Shown here: one piece after another, positions 10,546 through 20,425 of the stretch
How the letters are laid out: each line of letters starts with the position of its first letter
Numbering within the stretch: the first letter of the stretch is position 1
Assembly: GCF_035222485.1 (NCBI RefSeq)
Contig: NW_026946672.1
Location: 1,054,001 to 1,118,000 of the forward strand
Source: Podospora pseudoanserina
Taxonomy: Eukaryota; Ascomycota; Sordariomycetes; Sordariales; Podosporaceae
Direction: 5' to 3'
DNA: 64,000 nucleotides
Program-made: the position numbers and the translations under genes
The notes under the pieces: generated by a model
Databases searched by the model: none
What the model saw: only the letters and a program-made list of their open reading frames with translations
Told to the model about the DNA's origin: nothing

Positions 10546-12299
10546 TTAAAGGTCCGTAACCGTCACCTTGGCCCTCTCCAACCACTTCATGTCCCCACTC
10601 ACAGTGGCAGTCCGGATATTGTACAATTCGTCCAGGAAGGCCGAGATGAAGGTCCCAGGCCCCTTGACGTCCTCCCTCTCAGCGGCAATCTCGGCCGCAA
10701 TCTCGAAATGCAGCATCGCCGTGACCACAGCCCATAGCTTGTCCTCTTTATGGTGCACAGCCAAGGCCACTGAGATCGCCGTCCCAAGTGTGCACCCCGT
10801 TCCCGTGACAAGACCCAGATATTCGTGTCCATTGGCGACAGTAACAGCCGAATATCCATCACTGATGTAGTCCGTCTTTCCAGTCATCACTACCACGCTC
10901 TGTTCCCTCCTGGCCAACTTCACAACAAGGTCGAGTTTGTTTTCGGGTGTGAGACTGTCGACGCTGTCGACGCCTTTTTGTTGCTCGCCGTCCACCGCGC
11001 CCCAGACCGTCTTGATCTCGCCTTCGTTGCCCTTGATGACGTCGAGGTAGCCGTTGGCGAGGATGGATCTGACGGCCTCCCTCCTAACTGAAGTTGCCCC
11101 TGCACCAACAGGATCAAAAACAACCGGCTGAACGGCCACATTGTAAGCCTGGAGCGCCTTGTAGTAGTTCAGCAGCCCCTCGGGGGTGACGGTGCCCATG
11201 TTGACCACCAGCGAACCTCCCAACTTGGACAAATCGGCAGCCTCCTCGCCGTAATTAGCCATGATGGGTGAGCCACCGACTGCCAGAGCGACATTTGCAG
11301 CAAAGTTTTGTACCACCTGCCCCTTCGTCAGTATCATCTCCCCTCAGAATGTGCTTGGAAACATACCAAATTCGTCATATTGTGCGTCAATGGCTTGGCC
11401 TCATGCACCTTCTTGATGATTTCCCCCGCCACCTCCAACACCCCCTTACTCGCTCTAGCCCCCATCAGACTGCTACCCCTGAACTTGTCGGATGATTTGA
11501 CCAGCGTCAGAAGCTCTTTGCTTGCCTCCTCAGGGTCATCGGCAGACATGATGGCGCTGACAACAGCCACACCATTCAAGGTGAGCCACCCTGGCTTGCC
11601 ATCAACATGCCGGCTCTGGTACATAATACGCGCGATGTTGTATTTGTTGAGACCGCCGATACAGACGGTTCTGACCTTGTCGTAGTAGCCGGCCGTCTCC
11701 ATGGCGGCGAGGATCTCACGAACTCCGGCGGCACCGATGATGGCCTTGGCATTTGTTTTCCTTTATTTTGTCAGTATTCTACCATCAAGTCGAAGAGGAG
11801 GCTACTCACGTCGGAGTGGCGTATACGGTGCCAATACCCAAGTAGTCGGCTCCGTTTTTGCAGGCGATGAGGGCCTCTTCCACATTGCTGACGGTTACTC
11901 CGATGATCTTGTCGTCACCGAGTAATTTCCTGGCCGTCTCCAAATCTGTGTTTGTCATTCCGAAGTCAGCAACCGAATAGATGAGAAGGATATCGCCTCA
12001 AAGAACTCACCCACATCATCCTGCCCGATATGCACACCCTCACACCCCACCGCCAGCGCGACATCCACCCTATCATTGATCAAAAGAGGCACATTATACT
12101 TCTTGGTCAACTCATGCAGCCTCTTCGCTATAGACACCAACTCGCCCGTGTCGGCCGTCTTTTCGCGAAGCTGAACGAGGCTCACCCCTCCACGGAGGGC
12201 TTGCTCAACGACATCAAAAAACCGGGATGGGTCCTTGAGCACGGCGGGTGTGGAGTCAGTTACCAAGTAAAGGTGGTAGTCGACGTGTGGTTTCGGCAT
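10546..12299 (-). CDS. THI6: Bifunctional thiamine-phosphate synthase / hydroxyethylthiazole kinase
   Basis: Exons 12299-12011, 11945-11810, 11760-11367 and 11316-10546 encode 529 residues, close to yeast Thi6 (540). The N-terminal ThiE half has HLYLVTDST, LVQLREKTADT, LLINDRVDVALAVGCEGVHI and GIGTVYATPT; it couples HMP-pyrophosphate to hydroxyethylthiazole phosphate. The C-terminal ThiM half has PLTHNMTNLVVQNFAAN, VVFDPVGAGATSVRR and VTGTGCTLGTAISVALA, and phosphorylates the thiazole. I chose the ATG at MPKPHVDY because homologues begin there; the frame stays open to an ATG at 12485, so a 62-residue extension is possible but looks like leader. The third intron acceptor is AAAG rather than a pyrimidine-CAG. 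No TPP riboswitch was recognised. Confidence 0.93.
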
Positions 12300-12624
12300 C
12301 GTGAAAGCAAAAGATTGGATGACAGTTGTGAGATTATCGGGCTGAGATGAGCGGTTGGGGATGTGAGTGAGTGAGTAAGTGACCAACTGAGTGGGGTCAA
12401 ACTTTTGAGCCTTGAGAGAGAAAGAGAGCGCTTCAAGTGGCGTCACATCTGGCTCTTTCCGAGACGGCTTGGCGGGGGTAGTCACGGCATTGCAGTTGAC
12501 AATACAGCTCCTTAAAGGTTCTTTGCTAATTTTGCTGGAGAATCATCATCAAATCTCTCACAGTTCAGCGTCTTTTACTTCCTATCAAGCATTTTCCACT
12601 CTCTTCCTCAAGGCTCGTTCAAGG

Positions 12625-12634
12625 GTTAGGGTTG
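12625..12634 (+). promoter_or_regulatory. Telobox-like motif
   Basis: GTTAGGGTTG, about 330 bp before the THI6 start codon. A second copy of the TTAGGGTT core lies just beyond the THI6 stop codon. Teloboxes are known promoter elements in fungi and plants; a role here is a guess. Confidence 0.25.
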
Positions 12635-12713
12635 CATATGCCGGATGTAGTTCCCCTTTTCCAAGATGTCACTACCCCTTTTCGACCTTGTCACTCTACG
12701 CCCGTTCCCACAC

Positions 12714-12729
12714 ACCCGGACGGACGGGT
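12714..12729. promoter_or_regulatory. Candidate zinc-cluster site CCG-N6-CGG
   Basis: ACCCG-GACGGA-CGGGT is a perfect 5/6/5 palindrome containing CCG-N6-CGG, the arrangement bound by many Zn2Cys6 dimers. It lies about 415 bp upstream of THI6 and 790 bp upstream of the GH30 gene, so the target is uncertain. Confidence 0.3.
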
Positions 12730-13428
12730 ACTCTGGATATGTAACCATGCAACAGGATACGTCAAGTCATTTATGCCCACGAGGCCGGACGAAAGTGCAC
12801 TGATGCACCCCGCAGTTTTAATTCCGAGAGGCGTCCATTGCCGCCTTGGGCATTTATTTTGGACGTTGACTCTTTTTAGAGATTCCTGCCCTCGTGCCTT
12901 CCAACTTGGCAACCGTGGGTAGTACCTGGTTAAACTCGGGGGATGGGGAGGGAGTTGCCCTCCTTCGTGGGCGAAGAAAATGAATTTAACCGCTTCTTGG
13001 GTCATGAACAACTTACTACATGGCATGGCACTCTAAGAGTCCTGCGGAGAGCGTGCCAGCCAAGATGTTGGATCATATCGAGATATGATGGGGAACTCCA
13101 AGCTGAAAGATCGTGAGTTTGGTGGTGTTGGCTGTTGGAGCAGCTGAATTCCAGGTTGGTAGAAAAGCCATTGCAATGTTAGGCTGTATCTGAGAGAGAC
13201 ACCACTAGCAACTCTGGCTAATACAGACCACTGAAGAACACAGCTTCATCATGTCATATGTCAAGAATTCATAGCACAGATGGGTGCTCATAGTACAGCA
13301 TGCCGGAAGACGGGCAATTAATATGCCTTATACAAGGTAATATCGACTTCCCCAGAAACGCACCACGATGAGAGGGGGGGCTCAAAAGAGAACAAAATTC
13401 GGAGCACATGGCAAACACATGCATCATG

Positions 13429-13435
13429 TATAAAA
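13429..13435 (+). promoter_or_regulatory. TATA box of the GH30 gene
   Basis: TATAAAA lies 82 bp upstream of the GH30 ATG, at the distance expected for an inducible fungal gene with a short leader. Confidence 0.5.
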
Positions 13436-13516
13436 CCGTAAAGAATCCCCTTCCCCCCCAGAGACGACGATCCTAGTTACCACACCCACCATCTCCCCCC
13501 CCAAAGCCCAGCCAAG

Positions 13517-15027
13517 ATGCGCCTCGCCGGAACATTCCTCACAGCAGCGGCTGCCATCACGGGCGCCGCTGCTGCCCCTGGCACAACCACCCTCGGTCCC
13601 CGCCAGCAGTCCTCCACCATCACCGTCGACCTCACCCGCACTTTTCAGAAAATGGATGGCTTCGGCTTCAGTCTCGCCTTCCAGCGCGCCAATCTCATCA
13701 CGAACATGTCTGACAAGACCAAGCAAAAAGAGCTCCTCGACCTCCTGTTCAACCGCACCACCGGAGCAGGCTTCACCATCCTCCGCAATGGCATTGGCTC
13801 CACACCCAACAGCAACTCCGACTTCATGAACACCATCGCCCCTCGCAATCCGGGGGGCCCAAGAGCTACGCCCCAGTATGTCTGGGACGGCAAAGACAGT
13901 GGCCAGCTCTGGGTATCCCAACAAGCCGTCCAGCAATACGGCGTGAAGCAGATCTACGCCAGCAAGCACACCCCTAATCCCCCCTTCCCGCGGTCTCTAA
14001 CGCTTTCCCAGACGCCTGGTCAGCCCCAGGCTACATGAAAACAAACAACAACGACGCCAACGGCGGCACCCTCTGTGGGGTCTCGGGAGCATCATGCTCA
14101 TCCGGAGACTGGCGACAGGCCTACGCCGACTACCTGGTAGCTTACATCAAGTTTTATGCTCAGGAGGGCGTCCCCATCACCCACCTCGGCTTCCTCAACG
14201 AGCCAGACTACACCGCCAGCTACGCGAGCATGAGATCAGACGGGAACCAAGCAGCCGACTTCATCAAGATCCTCTACCCAACCCTCGAAGCCGCCAACCT
14301 GACCAGCCAACTCGGCATCGCCTGCTGCGAGACGATGGGCTGGGGCAGCGCCGTCAACATGATCAACTCGATTCGCTCTCAAGGGCAAGAAGGAAGGCTC
14401 AAGACTGTGACGAGTCACACTTATACTGGTGGACCGTCAAGCCCGATGAATAGTCGGAACCCTGTTTGGTTTTCTGAGCAATGTGATTTGAATGGGCAGT
14501 GGACGACGTCTTGGTACAGCAACGGCGGTGCAGGGGAGGGCTTGACCTGGGCGAATAACGTATATTCTGCGGTCGTGAGCTACAACGCGTCGGGGTACCT
14601 CTACTGGGAGGGGGTTCAGTGGCCCAACCCCAACACCAACGAAAAGATCATCCGGGTGGACAACAGGACAAACACTTATGAAGTCTCAAAAAGGCTCTGG
14701 GCGTTTGCCAACTGGAGCAGGTATGTCCGGCCGGGGGCGGTCAGGGTTGGTACGTCGGGGGGTAGCGGGGTGAGGACGGCGGCGTTTAGGAACGAGGATG
14801 GGACGATTGCTGTCGTGGTGATTTCTACCACGGGGAGTGCGGTGAATGTGAGTGTTCGGGTTAGTGGAGGGGGGACGCCGATTTATGCGCAGGCTTTTGT
14901 GTCGGATAATACTAGGAATGCGGCGAGCACGCCGGCGACGTTGGGGCCGGACGGGACGGTGAGTGGGCAGGTGGCTGCGAGGAGTATAACTACTTTTTTT
15001 ATACTGCCTGGGGCGAGGAAGTCGTGA
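13517..15027 (+). CDS. Secreted GH30 glycoside hydrolase (xylanase or endo-beta-1,6-glycanase type)
   Basis: Exons 13517-13961 and 14012-15027 encode 486 residues. A signal peptide covers about residues 1-20 (MRLAGTFLTAAAAITGAAAA). GH30 hallmarks follow: QKMDGFGFSLAFQRA, TILRNGIGS, ANAWSAPGYMKTN across the splice, the acid/base Glu212 in GFLNEPDY and the nucleophile Glu304 in WFSEQCDL. The C-terminal 150 residues form the usual beta side domain. The 50-nt intron begins GCAAGC and ends CCCAG: a GC-AG intron, needed to make the conserved AN-A-W junction. The family includes fungal xylanases (GH30_7) and beta-1,6-galactanases or glucanases; I lean to GH30_7 but cannot settle it by eye. It acts outside the cell on plant or fungal polysaccharide. 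Confidence 0.88.
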
Positions 15028-15366
15028 GGTGGACGTGATGGAGAGGTTTTGATTTTTGAGAAGGGGGTAGATGAAGCGTATATCTCACATTATGCTGAGC
15101 AGATAAATCCCTGGCTGCGGTTGAAGACCTGGTCAACCCTTTCGGCCGGCTGCATCCTCCTATGGTGGTGCCAGGGCGACCGACTTCTACGTCACACAAG
15201 CAGGAAGCCACAATGATTGTCAGGTCATGAGACAGCTCCACGGTAGAGTTTAACAGCATTCTTTTCCCGGCAAATATCCAAAATGTTGCACCGTTCACGG
15301 TTTTGTAAATTCCCATGTATCAAAACAAACCCCCAACGCCAAACCAAAACACGCCATCCCAACCTC
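15028..15366. other. Intergenic, convergent 3' ends
   Basis: The 3' flanks of the GH30 gene and the first DUF5672 gene. Nothing else seen. Confidence 0.6.
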
Positions 15367-16951
15367 CTAAAAAGCCGTCAACCCCCTCAAAATAGGATAC
15401 TCCCTCCCATCAATCACCTCCGTATCCATCACCCACTCATCCCCCTCCCCCTCTTCCTCCACATCCACCTGCTCCCCATTCTCCAAATACTCCCCCCTCT
15501 TCCACCTCGGGTTACAATTCCCCGGCATAAACTTGGCCGCATCCATCTTCAACGTCATCTTCACCTCGGGACAATAATCCCAAATATGCTTCCTCAACTC
15601 CGGCGTCCCCCACACCTTGCTATGTAGATACTTCCCCCCTCCCCCAGTATGATACCCCATCGGCTCATAAAACCCATGTCGCCAGTCATCCACCCCCTCA
15701 GTATAAGGCTTCACCGGGTCCCCCGCGGTACCATTTACAGGGAACGTCCCGTTAGACGGCAGCTCCTCATCCGGCAGCAACGGCGCCGGCGCAGTCAAGG
15801 CAGGGTCAGGGTTGTTGATATCAACCTTTTCCCCCGAATGCTGCTCCCCAGAAAAGGCACTCGACACGCTGCCGTTGGCCATCATATTCCCGATCCGGTG
15901 GCCCAGCCTGTCAGAAAGCCAGACATCCTCCGGCTCGGAGCCGTCTTTTCGCGTTTGGTGTTTTAGGACTTCGACAATGGCGCTCACACGGCGAAGTGAG
16001 AGCCCGCCGTTACCACCGTACCGAGCATTCGGCGACCAGGGCGCACCCACCCAGTCGTATTCCAAGAATTCGTTTAGATTCCTTCGTGAGTTTGCGCAGA
16101 GGATGGAGTCGGTCTGGAAGACGAGCAGCCATTCGGCTGGTTGGAGGACCACTTCGTATAACCAGCGGTTGGTCAAGAATCGGGAGATCTCCTCCTGGGA
16201 TCCCGTCGTCATGTTGGAGGGGATGTAAGTCAGGTCTAGCTTCCCCGCGGCGACCTGGGAGCGGATGGCGGAGGATTTGTTGATGTGGGCTACGGATTCG
16301 TACGAGCCCATGAAGCGGAAGCGCCAGTCGGGGGGAACCACGCCCATGAAGTGGAGCATGAGGGGGGCGAGGATGGGGTCGGGGCGGTTTTCGATTAGGA
16401 GGGCGACCTTGGAGGCGTTGTAGCGGCTTGCCTGGACTTGGTAGTGATGTTTTTGGTTGGTGAGGGTGATGGAGGGGAGGGTGATGAGGGAGGATTCGAT
16501 GGCTAGGTGGGAGAGGTAGGTTGCGAGGGCTCTGTGATGGTGGTGGTGGTGGTGTTAGAGTAGAATTTCTGGTGGTGGTGGTGATGGTGGTGATACTGAA
16601 CGGATTGCGCTGCACTTACAAGAAAACAAACACTCCTCCCATCAATCGCATCCGCCTGCTCGTCCTCCCCCACAGCGCGCTCCCTAGCAGCTTCCCCTTT
16701 TGCCATGACATGACTACTTTCTCGCTGAAATTCACCTCCCCGAACGCCGTTCTCTTCTCTGCAAAGTGTTTGTTGAGATAGGATACCGCCCCGGAGGCGG
16801 ACTCTCTGACGCTCCCCGCGCGAGGAGTGTGGTTGTCGAGAAATGATACCGCTTCGGCGGTGGATTCTCTAAACCTAACCATGCGCGGGCCGCCACTTGA
16901 ATTTGAAGCAAAGTCGCGTACCCGCTCCAGGGTCTGCGCAAGCTTGTCCAT
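15367..16951 (-). CDS. DUF5672 glycosyltransferase-like type II membrane protein
   Basis: Exons 16951-16620 and 16531-15367 encode 498 residues. A cytosolic N-terminus of about 100 residues is followed by one membrane helix (MRLMGGVFVFLALATYLS) spanning the splice, then a lumenal DUF5672 domain: YNASKVALLIENRPDPIL, VVPPDWRFRFMGS, LVFQTDSILCANS, YDWVGAPW and GGNGGLSLRRVS. The family is glycosyltransferase-like; acceptor and donor are unknown, and a Golgi or ER site is inferred. The N-terminus holds two similar 20-residue repeats (RESTAEAVSFLDNH and RESASGAVSYLNKH). The 88-nt intron consists mainly of CAC/ACC repeats. A divergent paralogue lies at 17980-19031. Confidence 0.85.
16536..16592. repeat. 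(GGT)n microsatellites inside an intron
   Basis: Two GGT/GTG runs, at about 16536-16554 and 16571-16591, fill most of the 88-nt intron of the DUF5672 gene (CAC repeats on the coding strand). The natural pyrimidine tract is replaced by CCA units before the CACAG acceptor. Confidence 0.75.
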
Positions 16952-17979
16952 TGTTCGCTGTTGGCGGCTCTCAAGGCACCGTAGCAGTGGAGAGGACCCT
17001 CAGTAAGCCGATCGCGCTATAGCATCTCGGCGGAAAGATGGTCGTCAGCCCGTACGTGGTGATGATGATGATGCTGCTGCGTGGTGTAGACAGATCTCTC
17101 GTCAGTCGGAGGGAGAGAAGCAGTAATGCAATGTCTGACACGCGCTATCTACTGCAGAGTATCTGATTACAAGGGGAAAAAAAAGGGGATGTGATCGCCC
17201 CCTTCGCCCCTCCCTGCGATCCTTCTGTTCAGCTGAGAGCCTGGTGAGCGGTACTTGGTTGGTACTTTTGAGGGCTCTCCCGCTTTCAGACCCAATCTGG
17301 AATGGCTGACGAGAGCCCAGGTGCAGTTGATGCAGAGCGGCGCAGCTTTGATTGCTTCGTGGTCGACGGGCTATCGATGCGCGACCAGATGTCATTTCTG
17401 GCAACCCGAGCACTCCGGTCCGATGCCAATTCGGTTCTGCTTTTGTACCACAATGCTCAGTTGGTGAGAAAAAAGCCGTCGGCGATTTCATCATTGTCAT
17501 TGAGGAAAACAATCCATTAATGACTTAGCCTTTTCCAGCTAGACTTGACCCAGGAATGCGGTCTGACCTGCCAAGACTGCATTCATAAATGAAGAGGCGC
17601 TGTCCTCCCGTCATCAGTGCTGGGGATGATCTGCAGGATCCCTTATTAATGGCACCAATTCGGGCTTTCAGAGGGCTGATGGTGCAATTCCGAAAGTCGA
17701 AGTCGGGGAAGACCACCAGCAGCGTGTGAGTGGTTGGTCCCCCCCCGGAATGTACCATCAAGGTACCTGCATCCCACTTCTTGCCTCTCCCTGTCTGTCA
17801 GCCTGCATCTCGGTTCGTTTGGAATTTCTTCAATTCCCCTTCGCATCTGACACACCTCGCTGTAATGAACCAGTGAGTCCGTTGTCGGTACTGTCGTGAT
17901 CATATCTCCCATCCCATCATGACCTAGGATTTCTCCACCGCCGGCCCCAGACTTCCAGCGACGACATCACATTTTCACC
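16952..17979. other. Divergent promoter region between two DUF5672 genes
   Basis: Holds a GATGATGAT run near 17058-17075, a possible small split gene at 17302-17592 and otherwise nothing recognised. Both paralogues start at its edges, so a shared two-way promoter is likely. Confidence 0.55.
17302..17592 (+). CDS. Possible small two-exon gene (71 residues, Cys-rich end)
   Basis: Exon 17302-17463, a 75-nt intron (GTGAGA to TTCCAG) and exon 17539-17592 join in phase 0 to give 71 residues from MADESPGAVDAERRSFDCF to ECGLTCQDCIHK. The splice replaces a basic intron-derived tail by a CxxxCxxC ending. Composition looks like a soluble protein, with no signal peptide or membrane segment, and I recognise no family. 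It may be a real small gene, a gene remnant or chance. It reads towards the DUF5672 gene at 17980. Confidence 0.3.
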
Positions 17980-19031
17980 ATGGCGACATCGCCGACATCA
18001 GGCGCGTTTCCTGGCCCATTCACCATTACGCGAACCAAGGTCTTCCTGCTGGTTTCCCTGGCATTGACGTGAGCTTATCCCAACATTCAAATTGCCAAAC
18101 CTGAGCAACCTGCTAATCCGGTCCATTTAGCTGGTGGTTTGCCTCCCTGTTTCCGCACTACAAGCCAGTGATTCAGGAGACGTTCAAGGCGAGATTAAAC
18201 GATGCGCTCCTGAAGCTACCATCCATCCAAGTCGACTGGGACACGTCGGTGGAGGTTTCTGAGGCATACAATGCGTCCAAAGTCGCCATCATAATCGAGC
18301 CAAGGCCACTGCCGCATCTTGTACCGCACATCTTGTACATGATGAACGTGGTGCCCCCTGAATGGCGCTTTGTCTTCATAGGCTCAAAAGGTAGTGTAAC
18401 AGGCATGGAGGAGTCGGCGGCCGTCAAACACCGCCAAATCATCGGGAAGCTGGACTTGATGGTGCTGCCGGAGCCTTGGGAGATTGACTCCAAGGAGAAA
18501 GTGTTTCGAACACTGACGGATATCCGATTTTACGACGAGTTCTTGCCGGGCGTCGAATATTTGTTAAAATACGAGGCCGACAGCATCTTGTGCGCCAATT
18601 CCGAGGACAGCTTGAACGACTGGCTGGATTGGGACTTTGTTGGCGCACCGAGGAGGGCAGATGATCATTTTGCGGGCAATGGCGGTCTGTCACTTCGACG
18701 TGTGTCAACCATCAAGAGGGTGCTCAGCTTCCAAGCCAGATTGAACGACAGCGACCCCGAGGACGAGTGGTTTGGAAAGCGCGTCTATGTCTTGCCGGGC
18801 GCCAAGGTTGCGTCGGGTGTTGAAGAGGCTCTGGCGGTAGAAGACGTCTACCGCGAGGGAGCCATGGGCTACCATGTTCGTGATGGTGGCAACAACATTG
18901 CTGATGCTGTCTGGAAGCAGCCTGAGCAAAGGAAGAAGATATTTCAATATTGCCCAGAGTTGACCATGATCATGGAGATGAAGCTCGAGAGGCAGCGGTG
19001 TCCAGGGGATAAGGGGACGGGTCGCGAATGA
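17980..19031 (+). CDS. DUF5672 glycosyltransferase-like protein, paralogue
   Basis: Exons 17980-18068 and 18131-19031 encode 329 residues; the 62-nt intron runs from GTGAGC to ATTTAG. A short cytosolic tail precedes a membrane anchor (VFLLVSLALTWWFASLF) that crosses the splice, and then the DUF5672 domain: YNASKVAIIIEPRPLPHL, VVPPEWRFVFIGS, KYEADSILCANS, WDFVGAP and GNGGLSLRRVS. It matches the neighbour at 15367 motif for motif but lacks its 100-residue N-terminus and the Asn-rich C-terminal insert, so the two are diverged paralogues rather than a recent duplication. Probably a Golgi or ER glycosyltransferase of unknown specificity. Confidence 0.84.
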
Positions 19032-19817
19032 GGTGTTCGTTCCATGAGCTTGGTAGGACTGGCAACGTTGGAAATGGAACACGGGGTGGGAAGGTAAAAA
19101 GGCAGGATGCATTGGCACGTTACCATGGCGTTGTGGCAATATAATTTCGTAAAGGTAGTCTTGGTCAGCAACGGCGTTCTGGTAGTAGCGGAATTGGTCA
19201 CTTTTGACATTATTCCACTCGCCTGTTCCCATGATGTATGGGATGGCGACAGGAATTTAAGCTTTTTATCGGTCGATTTCGAGACTAAGAGGGGCACGAT
19301 GCGCCATCCCATCCACACAATCCCTTCGACACATTTCTTACACTCCTCCGAACCCGCCCAGTTGACTTTACAAGTTCAACCAATCCATGCCACCTAATTC
19401 ATACCTTTTGCATTTCCAACATTTAGAGAAGCAACCTTGACGTCCAACCTGCAATCCTCACCCGCCGCGCGTTCCGATTCTCCACGGCCGTCGTAGACCC
19501 GACTTCAGCCAAAATACCCTATGGAGATTGTCGTCCACTTCAGGCGTCCATTCTCCAAATTTATAGCATTCTGCCGCGTCAGCTCTCGGTACGATTCAAC
19601 AAGCTTTGTCCAAGAAAGACCAAGAAACCAGATCTGCCGGAAAGCAACCATTGCCCGTGAGGCTGATCGCTACCACCTGGGCCGATATCCATCTGGTAGC
19701 TTCAGGGCATCCGGGAATACTTCCGGTGCTCCCACAACTCTTGCTCGCTTTCGATGGACGTTCTATCAGGTTCAAACTCAGATTATGAGCTGTGTCGGAA
19801 TTCTTTGTGTCTGATCA

Positions 19818-19844
19818 AAGACATGTCATGCAATGACATGTCTT
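19818..19844. promoter_or_regulatory. 27-bp perfect palindrome (12-bp arms, 3-bp centre)
   Basis: The left arm AAGACATGTCAT and right arm ATGACATGTCTT are exact reverse complements around GCA. Each arm contains the 8-bp palindrome GACATGTC, so the site is also two copies of one dimer site. It lies 582 bp upstream of the chitin deacetylase ATG and is a candidate operator. Confidence 0.5.
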
Positions 19845-20345
19845 GTTTCTGACTTTTATTTGCTAACTCCTTTCCAGCATTTGCCACTCACTTATCCCCC
19901 AGTGGCAGTCTCGTGGTCTATTCCAGAAGACCCTTGAGGTGGCCTCGTTTACCACCCGGGCCGGAGACGATCATACCTTCTACACAGTTCCCGGCTACAT
20001 CATGAAAAGTTCTCATGGCTTCTTAATTCCCGCGCTCCGCAAATAGGAATGATACGCACATCCTGACGAATACCACCCGTGTGGTATCATGGCGCTCACA
20101 AGGTGTGCCCAGCTTGGTGGCATTTATCGTTTTCAAAGACCACCTTTTCTAATGGCCTTACATCAATATTTTTATTTCATATTCGCTTGTCACCCTACCG
20201 CATGTGCCTGCAAGGTCCAGTGCCACCACGGGAACAGCAGCCTGTCCTAGATGGCTTCCTCGCCCTTTCTGGCCCCTATTCTTAAAAACTAGGCCTCGAC
20301 TGTCTAGTTTGTCCCTCATACAACAAGTGTCATGTTGTCAATCTC

Positions 20346-20353
20346 TATATAAG
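20346..20353 (+). promoter_or_regulatory. TATA box of the chitin deacetylase gene
   Basis: TATATAAG lies 73 bp upstream of the start codon, followed by a CT-rich leader. Confidence 0.5.
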
Positions 20354-20425
20354 CTCCATGACCTCTCGTGTTTTCTCTTGCGGGTTTCCTTGTCTATATA
20401 GGTAGATCAAAAGCTCTCGCCAGCC

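Larger units (their letters stand above)
12300..13516. other. Divergent promoter region, THI6 and GH30
   Basis: No gene recognised. It holds a telobox-like site, a CCG-N6-CGG palindrome, a CCCCAG (CreA-like when reversed) at 13350-13355 and the TATA box of the GH30 gene. Confidence 0.6.
19032..20425. other. Intergenic, promoter region of the chitin deacetylase
   Basis: No gene recognised. It holds a long perfect palindrome at 19818-19844 and a TATA box at 20346-20353. Confidence 0.6.

Noticed and set aside
12299-12500. TPP riboswitch upstream of THI6
   Set aside because: No recognisable conserved TPP-binding core sequence near the start codon; fungal examples are usually in other thiamine genes.
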